Part shown: positions 34,198 through 49,000 of the stretch, piece after piece
Layout of the letters: each line of letters opens with the position of its first letter
How positions within the stretch are numbered: the stretch's first letter is position 1
From: Lates calcarifer
Taxonomy: Eukaryota > Chordata > Actinopteri > Centropomidae
NCBI RefSeq assembly: GCF_001640805.2
Contig: NC_066842.1
Location: 23,392,098-23,456,097 of the forward strand
Direction: 5' to 3'
DNA length: 64,000 nt
Notes under the pieces: model-generated
Seen by the model: only the letters and a program-made list of their open reading frames with translations
Told to the model about the DNA's origin: nothing
The model's database searches: none
Made by a program: the position numbers and the translations under genes

Positions 34198-35099
34198 CCT
34201 ATATCAAAATATTCTGACCTGCAATCACTAAAATAATAAAATTAATCTTCCCTCATAATCAAATATTTAGGCCAATGTGGAAAAAGTGATTATCATGTAA
34301 TCTTCTCACATCTTGTTGAGAAAAATATCCCATGAACTCTGCATTTGTTTCATGAAGTTGTAGTTGTAGAGCTATCAATCTACTTTACTGTTGAGAGGCT
34401 TGGATGCCAATTATTTTTTTAGTGTTTTTTTTTTTCCAAGTACAGATAGGCTGTATAATGCAGGCCTTATTTTCAATCAGGAACCATCACATTATCTATT
34501 TGAAGATCTTTCTGAACAGAAAAAAAAGCAACCTACATTTTAAAATTTAAACCTTGAACTTCAGTGAGACAGAAACAGTAAAGGCCAGGCCCCGTGCGCA
34601 GGAAAGACACACGCACACACGAAATAAATAAATACAGGTAAGAATTTTTTTAATTAAATGCGATAGTTTGTGTAGATCAATCAAACGTATAGTCTGCTTT
34701 ACACTCTACAATTGTTTTGATCATTTTGATGATGAAAAAAACTATAATGACCTAATTTATTTTTTGGCAGATTAATAGTTGGTCGCGCGGATGAACAGCC
34801 CGCGTGACAATACATTTCTACGGCTGTTGGCCCTTAAGGCCTATAACTGTTTGTGTATTTACTTATTTTATTTTTTTACATGTTTTGATTTGATACAATT
34901 AGACTAAATAAGCCTACAGTAGTTATAAGACATATTAACATTTCTTTAAACAAAGTCGGTGACTCTCGCACCTCATTTCATTTAAAACTGTGTTAAAAAG
35001 CTAAATATAACTATAAATATAATACATTTTTAATTCAACAAACCTCCTATACTACCGTATTTTTATTTGTTTTGTATCTATTATTGTAAAGTATTCATT

Positions 35100-35770
35100 A
35101 TTATTATTGTTATTCTGACAGACTTAATTCATTTCCAGACTCGGATGGTTCCCCCTATTCTAGGGTTCTCTCTCTTCTTTGTTCGTTATTACGATGATAA
35201 ATGTCCACAGAGGATCAGTAAAAAGTCCGTTTGTGTTAAAACATGTGTCTGTGTTGGTCGGAGCGGCTGTGTGGTTGGAGGGAAGATAACGGCTCGTTTA
35301 ATGCAAATACCGTCTTTTGTCACGAATGTTGAAGCGCTGAATAACAACCGCCGACAACAACATGAAAATGTCATGTTTTTTTCGTATCGTGAATGTGCTG
35401 TGTAATGAAATAATATATTTAATGATGAAACTGACAACAGCCATAATACAGAACATGTATGTAAAATAATTGTCTATCTTAGAACAGTTACTGCACCTGC
35501 GTTACGCCACCTCTCCAGAGTTGAATTCTTTCTTTGCTTATTTCTAAATTAATGAATAATATTGCTGAATCTTATAACCAAACTGCTGTGACTTTTCCTG
35601 AAGCACTCGTGTCTCCGTCCTTCAGCGTCGGCTGTACCAGCCTCATCATGTTACAGTCTGGGCTGATCCACACACAACGTCCTCTGAACCTGTTTAGAAT
35701 CCTACGGCCATAATTTAGGATGACCGAAAGACACATCCGGGGAAGAATATGAGAGAGGAGGACAACCATG
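35100..35770. promoter_or_regulatory. Candidate conserved regulatory patch upstream of wt1
   Basis: This patch keeps more CpG dinucleotides and mixed-composition sequence than the AT-rich DNA around it. It includes a POU octamer ATGCAAAT at 35301-35308. It lies 1.6-2.2 kb upstream of the wt1 start codon. Regulatory function is inference only. Confidence 0.25.
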
Positions 35771-37005
35771 ATTAAGCATCTCTACTCTGCAACAGAAAAG
35801 CTCATTTACACACACACACTCACCAAAGCAACATTCACAATGTCCAAACTCAGCTCAAAATGAATTTCGTAAATCCACTGGCTGACTGGATACTTTTCAA
35901 ATACACAAATAAATGAGTTATCCACATTATTGATTACACAGTTCAAGTTATAACATCAACCTGCTCAGGGACTGCAGATGAGAATAAACCAATTTCATCC
36001 AAATAAACCAAAACCAGAGCAGAGAACCAGCCTGTCTGATTGTTTTGTGTACATATGATTGTACAATTGTTTCTTAACTCTGGTTATATAGTCAGCTCCT
36101 TGGGCAGAACAACAATGATGTCATCTTTCTGATCTCAAGGGACATTTTGAGGGTGAGTGGTTTACTGCTCATTGCTATCTTTGTCACTTAGACCAGCCTG
36201 AACATCCAAATTTGGGCAGATGAGAAGCTGAATGGAGCTGAATTGGGGCAAATGACAGCCATCCACTGTTGACTGGATAGGCTGAGATACCTGTCAATCA
36301 AGGCAATCATGTCTCATGTCAAGACCAACATCAGGAGTGAAATGAGCTTTTGAGGCCCCAAATGTACCAACTTTAACCCTCCATCTTTTGATGCACATTT
36401 TCAATTTGCACATAACAAATAAAAAAGAAAGAAAGAATAAAGAATGGAAATGGTTTGGTGTATCGATAAAAACAAAAGGAAACAAATTGTGACAGAAACA
36501 GACTAAGCAAATAAATCATGACATACATGAACTATGTGACTTCTGTGTCACTGAAGTAACTGACGTTGCTCTCTGGAGCAATGATGAGGCTGTAACCTTC
36601 CTACATATTTCCATGTCATGTCTGCTGAGAGTCATTACAGAGTGGCCATTAGACAAACTACAGTCACATCAGAGCAAACCTCAACTCTCTACAGTAAATG
36701 ATGTTCACACATCTCCCCACACATCACACAACTGAAAAACTGTACAGTTTTCAATGTCATTACTACAGTTAGTGAGCTGAAATTCTAGTCCATGGTTTAC
36801 TTGTCTAGAAGGTGTATACCTAAAATCAATTAGCTTGCTAACTTTAAGGTTTAATAACTGCTTTGTCTAATAAGAACTGAGAATTTTGTTGCTTAATTAA
36901 CTATGAAAATCTGTAATTAAAATCACATTATTATATTCTGGCTGTTGCCTTCTCTTAGCTCTTGTGTTCTTATCTTCCTCTCATACATACAAATTGGGGA
37001 TTCAT

Positions 37006-37041
<36 letters not shown>

Positions 37042-38170
37042 GTCTTTAAACGATGCCACTCTTTCTAAGACTAGAGGCCTTTTTAAGGTTTTCTCTCTCT
37101 GGCTGATGCTCCTGGCTTTGCCAGCTGCCTTGTGGTCCATGGCAACAAACAAACACGCACACAGACACTGACAGTAGTAACAGACACCATTCTCAGTAAC
37201 TTTCACTCTTTGGAAATTATTTTTAACAACCATCTACAGAACCTACATGAGTTCCTTGTCACCTTGAAAGACAAATCATTTGGAAAGAAAGAAAGAAAAT
37301 CTCAGTGGAACTGAGATGTAAACGCAGTCAGTGAAGCCATAGGGACAGCTGCCTCAGTGTCTAACAGCTGGACACATTAGGTCTTTAGCATTGTTAAGTC
37401 AACTTGCTTCTCAAACAAGTCTTCCAACCTGAACATGATGTCTTCATTTTGGGACACATTTGTATTTACTGAGACTGCTTGTTCTTCCCATTGAAGATAA
37501 ATGGATGTTCAACATGCCAAAGATGCTGGCAAGCTGCCACCACTGGGCAAAAACACACACATACACAGACTGTGTGCGGCATTTAAGTATCACAGTTAAA
37601 GTGGGTTTTCCCCCTCTTAACGGAAGTGTCCACTTAGCACTTTTCGTCCCACCATGCTCTTCACCTGGAGCCAATAAAAGTGACACTGACATAGCTGAAA
37701 TTTGTTGAACTCTATTCATACGCAGAGCAGGGAAGATTAAACAGCAGCAGTGTGTGTTGTTTACTGCTTGGGCATTTTTGTGCATTGGTTGAAATAGACT
37801 AAAATCAGTTTACTGTATGTGTGAGTGCATTCTGCATCTGTATGTGTGTGCATGTAAGTGTGAGTTTGGGTGTACGTATCTGTGTTAAATTGATGAGCAG
37901 AGATAGATGGTGACTTCACCATCTGGAAATCTAGTCTGGCTCTCTGCAAAAAGAACTGCTGACCCATGATTCAACTCTTCAGCTCCATGAGGAATGAGAG
38001 AGAGAGAGAGGTTAGTAGGAGGATGAGAAGGTGAGGGAGGGAGGAGGAATGAATGTTAAAAGTGTTTGTCATAAAGAGAAGAATCAGTGTGTCTGTCAAG
38101 CTACTTTGTTCAGCCATCAACAAGTGTCCTGGAAATTAGAGTACATGTGCACATATGCATAAACACTCAT

Positions 38171-38172
<2 letters not shown>

Positions 38173-38232
<60 letters not shown>
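38173..38232. repeat. (CA)n microsatellite
   Basis: An uninterrupted run of 30 units, the longest perfect CA tract in the intergenic region. Confidence 0.95.
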
Positions 38233-38235
<3 letters not shown>

Positions 38236-41200
38236 GTTCTTGCTGTTTTACTCATGTACTTGACTTATGTTGTTTCCTTAAGAGCCAGACAGTGGCTGAC
38301 ATATAGGGAATAAAATGAATGCTGTACTAATGAAGTGTGAGCTTACACAACTGACATACTATCCTCTTTGTACAATATACTGTATAAAACATGCAAACAG
38401 ATAGAAAATGCACATGTAAATGCAGCATGTGTTCTGTGGCTTTGTGTTTCAGAGGATGTGCTAACTAACACAACTAAGTTGAAAAAATCTCTTTAGTCTA
38501 AATGATAAGATGATGACTTATCTTCTTTGTCAGGTGATTCTTGTTTAACAGCATCACTGTCCTACAAGCACTATCAGCACAAAACAACATGAACACTCAA
38601 CATCTGAACACTAATCAACATCAACACTAATAAAACATACTTTTTTCATTGACCCCAGGATCCAGTTTCATAGTGATGAACCCACTGGGGATTATTCAAC
38701 AGAGATGTTCCACCCAGCTCCACCTGGGGGGGGGGGCTGTGTTTATAGTGACAGTATGGGGTGACAGGAACAATGGCATAGAGAGGGGTAGGCATGCACT
38801 AAGTCCATTTAAGGCCATACTTTACTGTTCAGTTATTATCACTGCTCTCATCATCCACATTTCCAGGTGGAGTAGGCAGCTGTTTCTAGTGAAAAAACCT
38901 TGATAAACCCACTGTCCACTATCTGCACTGCAACAAACAGCAGACGGACAAAGATTATGCCAGGCTGGTGAACACAGGGATGAAAAGAGAACTAAAAAGA
39001 CAGTGAATGCTGGACTTTTTGGTGAAATGATATATGGTAAATGAATCCTACATTTGCTGGGTGTATAAAAAGGCAACTCTCTAACATGTTACACAACTTT
39101 ATAAGGTAAAAATCCGTCAGTGTTCTGTTAATGACTTGTTGCAGTGCTTTCAGGTGGCAAAATATAATAATACTTGCTGCTTTAAAAAGTGAAAAGTGTT
39201 TTCAACAACTCACACAACAACACTTGTAAAAGTAACACTTGCTTGGTGTTTGACTGGGTGGCCATGTTGATTTGTCATCCCACCAAGAATGGGTTGAAGA
39301 AATCTGAATCCTTAGCATTATCAGCCACAATGACGGCATTCCATTTAGCTGAACCACACCAGGGATTCTCATATTGTATATTCTGGCTCAATGGCATGGC
39401 TTACAGGGTACTCAGATGGAAAGGAGCTAACATTGATGTTTTTTATCACATCTGTGTGTTTACTGCTATAACAAGTCAGACTGCCTGCTGTGAAAAAGAT
39501 AACCACCACAGCTAAGCAGACAAGCAAAAAAAGTTCAGCTTGACAATAACAAAATTAATTCTGTAACTTGTAAAAAGAAAATAATGAGTCGATGGATTAA
39601 CCTCGTAATAATTCACACATCTTATTGTCAACTTTAAAAACCAAGGACTCTACCCCGTATAAACAGACAAGCTTGTACCCTAGCTGTCTCACACTTCTTT
39701 CACTTTCAGTGGGGGTTGACTGTTGGACACAAAGACACATTTGTGTCTTTTGTTCTGTGTTTTCGCTGATAAATATACACTGATCCATCATGATAAGCTT
39801 TGTGATCTCTGATAGGCCACAGGCTGGAGTCCTGAGGAGAAATAAGCCAGCAGTACCAAGGTGGACAGCTACAGGGACAAAACAAAGTCTGTCTGCTGCT
39901 CCTCTTCACCTTTTCTTTTTTCTGTCTTTTCTTATGTCCTCCACAGGAACACTTCAACACAGATATGTACATAAAAAAAACAATCACCTCTTATCCCAGA
40001 GGAGTGCTCAGGCATCTGACCAGCCGACCAATCTGGTCTAAAGATTGATGGCCCCCATGGCCAATGGAACGCATTCCTGCTCTACAAACGACAAATTATC
40101 TTCAAATGAAAACTCATCTGCTTTACTCCCAGTGCTTTCTCTAGAAACACAAAGATCACAAAGATGTTTTGTTACAGTCAGCTGACTCATGTTAAGGTGG
40201 AGCTTCTTTAAATTAAGGACTACATCACTGTCACTGTTTAAATTTCACACACACAAACTGAAACAGAGATCTCTTAAACAGTCTGATTTTAAAATACGTT
40301 TATTGTACATTATACACTGTGTTGCTTTAAGTCTCAGAAAGTCAGTATATGCATAATAGTGCTTCAAATCACTTTTGCAACACTGAACACTTTTGTTTCA
40401 GCAGGTTGTGTTTGGATCAGTCAGGGCCTGGATGGTTACTCCCTGCTTTCCAACTGACAAACTGTGTGCGTGCGTATGTATGTGTGTGTGTGTGTGTGTG
40501 TGTGTCCATCCTGGCTCCTCCTATCTGAGCTATTTACTGATATGAAAGAGGAAGGATGAGCTCTTCTACATACAGCTGTCTGACGATACAGAAACAAAGA
40601 GACCATTTCTCTGTATTGTTTTGTTTTGACCAAAAATCCTTGGAAAAAATTCAGGACAATCTAACACACTGTTTAAAAAAAAACAAAAAAACTGAGAGTG
40701 ACAAAAAGAGAATTATGAACAGTATGAAGAATAGATATATTTTATTCTATAATGTGGTGCTGATGCTGTGGTCTGAACCATACTGCACAGGAGACTTTGA
40801 GCTGAATTTTGGGGAGAAAGTACAGAAAGTGTCTCTCAAAGACACACCCTGCTGAAATTTCTGTCCTAAAAGTAGAGTCACGAGGGAGGCAGAATTATGA
40901 AGAAAGATGAGCTACTGGTGTTACGAAACTGAATCACCAACAAATTTAAAAAGGCGGTTGGACATTTTGCATGTTAAAGTTGGCTCAAAGTGTGCAAATT
41001 TCCATTGAAACCCTCCCTAGCTCTAATGACTTGCAGATTAGAGGTACAGAGAGTGAGGCTGAGGAGAGGTTCAGGCACTGGTCACACAGAGAAAACAGAA
41101 AACTGGGGTTTAATGATAAAAAATAAATAAATGACTATTTAAGTTTTTACAAGCATTCAGGTTTTTTTCTCAGTGACAATGATAATTAATGGTTGTCATG

Positions 41201-42705
41201 TGAACTGCCACAACCTTCAACCTCTAAATAATGTTTTCTTTGGTCAATGTTGTTCGCAAATTTACAACCCAGAGAGGATAGAGACACTCCCTGACACAGG
41301 TGGTGAACTGGACTGACCTGGACTCAAACAGACTCTACCTCTCTGAAAGATGTTTGAATAAACATTGGCTGCCTTACAAGTAATATAAAAGGGGGCACTT
41401 AAGGCTTGGTCCTAGTCAGTAGTTATGAGACTAGATCCAAGGGAGAAAGACACTGAGAGAGTGGTACCACCAGCTGATAATACAAATTCATACACACCCT
41501 GGTATTCAGACAATCTTGAATCAACTTGAAACACACACACAGATGCACAAACATAAATATACAAAGGAGCAGGAGTTATGGCTTGAAATCATTTTTGCTT
41601 GCTGAAACTCACTGGGATAAATCATTAATTCATTTATGCTCAACTTTGCATCCAGTGAAACTGTGACAAGCTAAATATCACACCTGAAGCTATAATAGAG
41701 AAAACAATGCCACATTTAACGTCATTTGCAAAAAGCTAAAATAAAAGCTAAAATAAAATAAAATAAAAAAAAGGATTAACAGAATTTATCAACCCTGTAA
41801 AAGTGTCAGCAACACCATTGCATTAACATAACACTTGGCACCTTTTATATTGACCTTTAGCAAACAGCTGCCTACACATCCAGCAGTAACAGAGCAACAC
41901 TAGCAATGAGCAGTATTGATTCACAGTCATGTTTCTGGCCATTTCTCAAACAAATTTAACTCAAAGCGTAACACCTTAGAAAGTTTGCAAATGTGTCCTA
42001 CTTAAACAGTCAGAAGTCAGAGATTAGCGTACATGTAGAGACATGTACTGTATATGCAAACCTGATGAATTTAAGTCCAGTAGAGCTTCTCCTTTTTAGC
42101 TCTACTTTGGTCTTCCACCAACTCAGACAGAAACAATTGACTCTTTCTGCTAATAGTCACAGTAAATATTTTTGACTTAACATTAATGACACTAAAACCA
42201 GCTGGCTGCTGTGGCTGAAAACCACACTGATGAGAGCAGTCAGAGTCAGGTGACAATTTCTGTGGAGTTGTCACCACAAATGACTCCATTCACATTATAC
42301 AACAAAATCTGAATAATATAATACAAAACAATAATGTTGATTAGTGCAGCTCTAATGCACAGACATCTCATCATCCTCTTGAAGAGAAAGCAAATAATCA
42401 TAATACACAAAATGTTGAACTATTCCTATTCCAAGTAACAGAATTTGTCCAGTGTATTATTAGCCACAATGACATTGGCAGATATCTCATTTTCTTATGA
42501 AAATGATCTTAGCCAGTGTAATGAAATAATGGATTTCCTCCCACAAAAGACGGCAATAACTCAGTATTAATGTACAGAGAGAGAAATTTCCTCTGTTCTT
42601 GTGTTGATTTCCAAGAACAAACGAGCAGGCTTCACAGATGTTTTTGTCAAGGCAGATGTGAAAGAGAGGACAGAGGGAGAGGTAGAAATATACAGAGACG
42701 GTCAA

Positions 42706-42736
<31 letters not shown>

Positions 42737-43464
42737 GTTTGGCTGGCTATCGGCTTCAGCTAGCTGTGTGTAGTAAGTTATGTTCTGGCTGTTGCAAACA
42801 ATTCTTCAAAGATACTATCTCTGTCTCTACACGGACAGCTGAGGGAAAAACTTCCAAATCAGTATGTATATATATTTTCAGAGTTGAATACTGAGGTAAC
42901 AAATCACTGCTCTCTCCTTAATATCCAGCCAAATCCACCCGACACAATCTGAAGCTACAGACATGAGTTAATATACATCTGAAAATAGATCCAAACATTT
43001 GACCCACTTGAGATCCCTTTGATTTAACTTACCAGACACTTGAAACTAAAATATCCTGAAAAAACTAGTGATTCATGTGATTGTCTCTTGCAAAATGTTT
43101 GGTTGACTACGGCCTGTTGTCATCATCATACCGTCTATCAATTAAAACAAGAATGTAGCTCGTGAAACCCTTATCCCTTGATGACCCTATGTAACTAATG
43201 TCAGTTTTTCAACCATGTCTACTATGGATATACATGATAACATTTTGTACAGCCTTAAATTGTGGGGGATGCATGTACTGTCTGGCCTTTGCACAGGTCA
43301 TGTTCAGAGGAAGTGCAGACATTGGGATAGAAAAAAACAAAAACAAAACAGACTTCATATAAACACAGAAAAACAGAATTCACTCTTGATGTGATAAGGA
43401 AAGTCTACTGGTAAAACAAAGGTTATAAATGGCGGAATAAACAACAACCACTTAAAATACAAGA

Positions 43465-43550
43465 AAGAAAAAAAAGAGAGTGAGAAAGAAAGAAAGAATG
43501 AAAGAAAGAAAGAATGAAAGAAAGGAAGAATGAAAGAAAGGAAGAAATCT
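43465..43550. repeat. Purine-rich (GAAA)n-like repeat
   Basis: Imperfect GAAA/GAAT units. It explains the Ser/Phe/Leu-rich open frame on the minus strand. Confidence 0.85.
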
Positions 43551-46057
43551 GATCCATCCAGCTCTAAGTCATACCAACTTGTCACACCCTTGTAAGCACC
43601 GACGATTAGAGTAAGTAATAAAAGATAAAAGATCCAGGACATAAGTGAAATGCTACAAAGTGTGAACAGTGAAAGTAACTCAGTTAAGGCAGGATCTGAT
43701 GACTGGGTGGTGATGGAAGGAGCTGCGCAGGCGTCATAGTGACTTCTGAGTCACGTATACACACTTACATACAATCTGAAAATAAGACAGAAAGTAATTA
43801 TATAAATTAATAAAATATTTTTTAAAATTATAATAAGATATAGATCACAATATAATAATTATTCATGTTATTAATTGTTGTTATAATATAATAATGATTG
43901 TAAAGTGTAAATAGTGATAAAATAACAGTAATGCACTCCATATAATTTACAATGGTATATAAAGGAAAGAAAGAAAGAAGTCACCTGACGATTTATAAGT
44001 CTGTCTATTTAAAAAAATGTGCCTGTGCACTAGAATTTAGAATGGAATACAATGTTGTTATTATTGACAGAAATGATGTCCAAAACTATGAAAATAAGAA
44101 CCCAGTTGTAATATATCAGAATTATCCTTTAATAACAGATCAACAAAGAAGGAATAGGTTTACATTTTTTGAAATGATTTGCTTTGCATGTCTGTATGGT
44201 AAATATGGAGCTAGAGCCTGCAGAACAGAGCAGCTAGCCTGGTTCTGCCCAGAAATCTGACTTTCACTATGTTTACATGTATTTGATTTGTACAAAAACT
44301 GAAAATGAGGTTTTAATTACCTTTCAGTGTTTCCCCCTGCTTCCTGTCTGCTAAGCTAAGCTAACCGCCTGATACTTTAACGTCATATTTGAGAGTATTA
44401 TCAATCTTCTCATCTAACTCTCAGTAAGAAAACAAGTAAAAAGTGGATTTGATGTGGGTCAAACATCAACTTAACTGATGAACATATCAGGAAAGTTGTT
44501 CCTCATTTCAGTTCTTCAGCTACAATAATATGATAAACAACAAAATACATATGCCCTCATCTGCTCAAAACAGTGTACAGTAAATGTAAAAATATAGAAA
44601 TGCACAGTGTAGAAAGCAACGTGTAGAAAGCCAAAAAATCCCACTTTGTTGAATCTATTTCCTCCCACCCGTCACAGTGAACTAACTACTTGACACTCAG
44701 GCTCCAATGATCTAACACTGCCCTCCATCTTCATCTTTTCCTTGTCACCTGCTTATAATGAGCCAGAGTCAGTCAGCCAACCAGCACAATAAAGTAGCTA
44801 ACAGGGAGTCAGAGCAAAGCAGATGCTGGCAATGAAACTTCTGGCACAAAAACTGAGAGGAAGGCTGAAACAGATATCAGACGGAGGAAGGACTATGTCT
44901 GTGTGTTGGGTTCAATGGTTGGTCAATTCAAAGTGTTTTACAAAAACGAGAACATAAAAACATTTTTGGCTTGCCATCATGTAAAAGTGCAGTTACACTA
45001 CAAGAAACCATTTAGTGGCTTAAACAGTGGAACTGTGTCTGTTCTTTTTCTTAACAAATTCATGCTGTTTCAGTTGTCCTGTTTAATCTAAACAACTGCC
45101 AGGTTTTAATCCTATCATAGTCTGATGTAGGTTTTAGCCCATGTTACACATTTACAATTTATTTTAATTTGGCTCAGAAAGTGCTTAACCCCACTGTAAA
45201 TCCCCTTTCCAGAGGTCCTCTTTAAAAGACATCATTAGTGTTACTTAACACAGACACGTTGTCTCTTACAGATAATATAATGCTCCCATAGGTTTATGTT
45301 ACAGGTTTTAATTATGTCATTTTAATTTCCAATAAATTTTGGCATGGTGGACAAATCTAAATACTACAATACCCATAAGTCTCAACTGAAGTTGCTATGA
45401 ATAGGAAGCCAGTCAAAGGTGTGAATCAGAGTGGTAATGAATTCAAAATCCTTCCTAATAGTTGGGAACAAAACATAGTGCCATGGTCACTGAATTCTAC
45501 CATAAAAATGAACTGATTTAAGCAAATTTTATTAACTTATACTTTGGTGCCTCTTGTCAGAACCTGTCAACAGCACAGGGGAGCTGAGGGGAGAGTGGCT
45601 AGACAAACTGTCTTCACCAGGCTGACAGCAGAAATTTACTGATAGAATGGAAGTCTATCTGTTGTGTGAGATGTTACAGAGCGAGAGACATCAAAAATAC
45701 ATCTAAAAACGGTTTCTGTGCGGATAAGTCTAGTTTCTTCACAGTTTGCTTGATGGAGGGGCAAGATAAGCAGCAAGAAAAAATAAGAATGGCACTATAT
45801 GTAATGTGATATTACCTCATAATATTTATTTCACATAGATTTATGTGTAAAATGAGTTGTAATGAACTGGATTTGATAACCATGGCGCCCTGCAGGATAA
45901 ATACCTTGCTGTATTCCCTCAGCATAACATCATCAGCTCTGTGACTGGGACTATGTGTGTCTCTTGACAATTCAACACGTGTGTGGAATCATTTCAATAA
46001 ATGTGTTTTGTGGTCACTGGATTGAAGTGAGGGTGTATCTGTGTTTTTGTTATGGCA

Positions 46058-46088
<31 letters not shown>

Positions 46089-49000
46089 AGGGGGGTGAGG
46101 ACATAGCTCAGTCCTGCTGCCTCCTGCTGCAGAGTGACTGCTCCTCATGATGAAGTACCAGACACATTCCAGCACTTTAATAACAAATGGGCTGACAGGG
46201 AATGATGATGGTGGGCTATGGGCTCAGTCATCAAGTACAATAATAGATTATTTTAACATTGTGTTTTGATGCTACATAGTCCAAAACCATCTCTGGCTTG
46301 TGACAAAGCTTTTCTGATGTTTGAATATTTGGAACATTCAGTGAGCTCAGCAGAATTATTGCAAACCAGTTTCTGATAGACGTTACTTTACCTCAGAAAA
46401 AACAATAAGAGCCCATGCAGCCCAGTAGGAGATTGTTCTGCTTTCTTGCACTGTTCTCAACATCTCTATCTTTTATTTGTTTTCTTTCCATCAGAACTCC
46501 CTTGCAAATCTCAACCTTCTATTTCTAGTTCCACATGTTACTCTTGGAGGACAGCCCAACTTAACTTCCGACATGAAGAAGGACGTGAAAAGCAAACAGT
46601 GTTCATCTTTATCAGAGACACAGAGAAAGATGACACAGTGGCAGTGGGCAGGAGCTCCGCTGATCTGAATCTGATGACCTTTGACCTCATTTTTTTTGCC
46701 ATCTGACAGGTCATTAAAGGCTGTACTGAATGCCATCAGTCAACAACTAACAAATTACCATTGCTTCTCATTATTGCCTCCCTTCCAGTTATCAACAGTT
46801 ATTTCAAAGCAAAAATACTTTATCCATGTTTTACATCGATTAGTTATCAAAAAGGTATTTAAGAAAACTTTTGACCTGCAATTATCAAATAAATAATAAT
46901 TGAGGTAAAATGCAAAGTTATCAGTCAGATAACACAGGAAATATAGTTATCTTCAAAAAAAATGTTTACCGGTTATGAAAAACCATTAAAAGAGAGGAAA
47001 AAACACGAGAACAAATAACAGACAGGCAATACAGGAAGTGGGTTAATCTAAGCGTTGACCTTTGTGTATCAGTAAATCAGCCACTGGAGCCGTTTCTAAA
47101 ATTACTGGTCAACAGAACGAGAATGTTGAGCCTCAAAATAGAACAATGAACCTTGGCTTTAAAACACTAAACCATAACCTGTAGAGACATTTGAGAGCTT
47201 TGCAACTTAGATATCTACAACAAAAACAGTGTTTGGCACACAAAGACCGTACAACCACATACTCTACAAACTAGTCTCCCACATAGGATTTTGCTGTAGA
47301 CTGGGGGGGGAATTGTTCATTTAGATACAACAAAACATGGATACATGAGACCAACGGATGTGTTTTGTTGGCACTATGGTCCCATTTTGTGTTGAGGTTA
47401 GTGAGGACGAGCAGGTTTGCATTAATTGGTTCAGCTACTGTCAAGAACCCCCTGTGCTAAATATGCAGCGTTGTGGTGCGTAATATGCAACCATAACAAC
47501 CCATAGTATGAGTCTGAGGTCAAACTAATTAAAAACCAACAATGAAATGAAAAATGACTTATGCACCTTCAGTAATCATCCACTTCACCTTTTAGAACAA
47601 AACTATTTTCTCACTGTCTCAAATTAAACTTTTACATTTTTGACTTATAATTTGGCTTTAATGTTAAAAGAAATGTCTGACTTTATTTGGATAAAAAATG
47701 TAACTAAAAACTGTGTTTAAGAATGAAATTAAAGCTGATTTAAAACTTGCCACCAAGGTGTGACTGGGGACATGTTTGGCACTTGGTGGTCTTGATTTGG
47801 GACTTGATTTGGGAGTGTCTGGTCTTCATTTGGGGTTGGACTTCTTGTCCCTGACAAGAGACTTGACTTAGGATATCATGGCCAAAATCTGAGACTTACT
47901 TGTGCACAGAACAATGACTTTGCTGCCTCTTAGATTAATGAATACTGACACAGTAACTGTGCCTCTGGCTGTATCATATTCATTTTTATCACAGTGGTCT
48001 TTATGAAGCTCTACATGATGTAATGATGTAGTCAATTTCTTCATGGGTTTTGGTCCAGCCTGCCTACTGCTGGACAGCCACTCTTCCACGCCAACATCTT
48101 GTTTCAACTAGAAATTTGTAAACAAAAATGTCACATGCTTCCAGCTTAATCTCACTTGCTAAACACTACTTTACCAACTGTAATTCCAGCATGAAAAAAC
48201 TGAGCTGTGTCCTCTCTGATTCCACTGCCCTTGGAGTGTCTACTCAAATCTTAAGATTGCAATCACCAGACTAGTAATTAGTCAGAATTAGACTGTCATG
48301 TAGACCGAAGGAATTTGAAGTCTCTGGTGAGATTGTAAAATTTCCATTTTGGTTGTATTTGATTTGCCCTTTTATTCACTCTATCTCCTGGATCTTGCCT
48401 TGCCTCTCCAGGGAGCCATCCAGACATGTCTCCTAGCAGGAAAGTCCTGCTCTGGGTAGAGGGCAGTAGGTCTGGGCGAACCAGTCCCTGGAAAACCACA
48501 GAGGCCATGAGCCGTGAAGAGTAGGAACATGACACTGGCTCTGCTAATGGAATCATAACAGAGAGAGACATTAATCTGTGTCGTGGGTGCTTTATCTATC
48601 AAAACAAACAGACCTGAGATGTATCTGAGTGGTTAATGGGATTACATGTCCATTTTTAATCATGATCACCATCACTCTCTGCTTTCCTGTCTGAGAGGAG
48701 CAGACTGAACTGGAGAAAATAAACATGGTTTGAACTTTTCTCTCTCACTTTTGTTACAACCAATAATTAGAATTTTTGTGAGGAGAAGAGAACAGCCATT
48801 AATATAAAGTCTATAATCTTGTTATAATAGTATAAAATACCCATGCCCCTAACACCATGTCTACAGAAAAGGCAGCATGATCGCAGAGCAGCTGCAGCTC
48901 TGGTGTTCCAGAGGATGCGTTCAGGTGCAGTACTGTATTTGAGCTGTAGGTCACCCATGTTTTGGAAACATTCAGACCCCAACACACAATCACTGTACTT

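Noticed and set aside
39189..39515. A 108-residue plus-strand open frame
   Set aside because: Mixed composition, but no motif, no splice context and no recognised family.
43355..43642. Phe/Ser-rich minus-strand open frame resembling a membrane protein
   Set aside because: It is a translation of a GAAA-type purine repeat.
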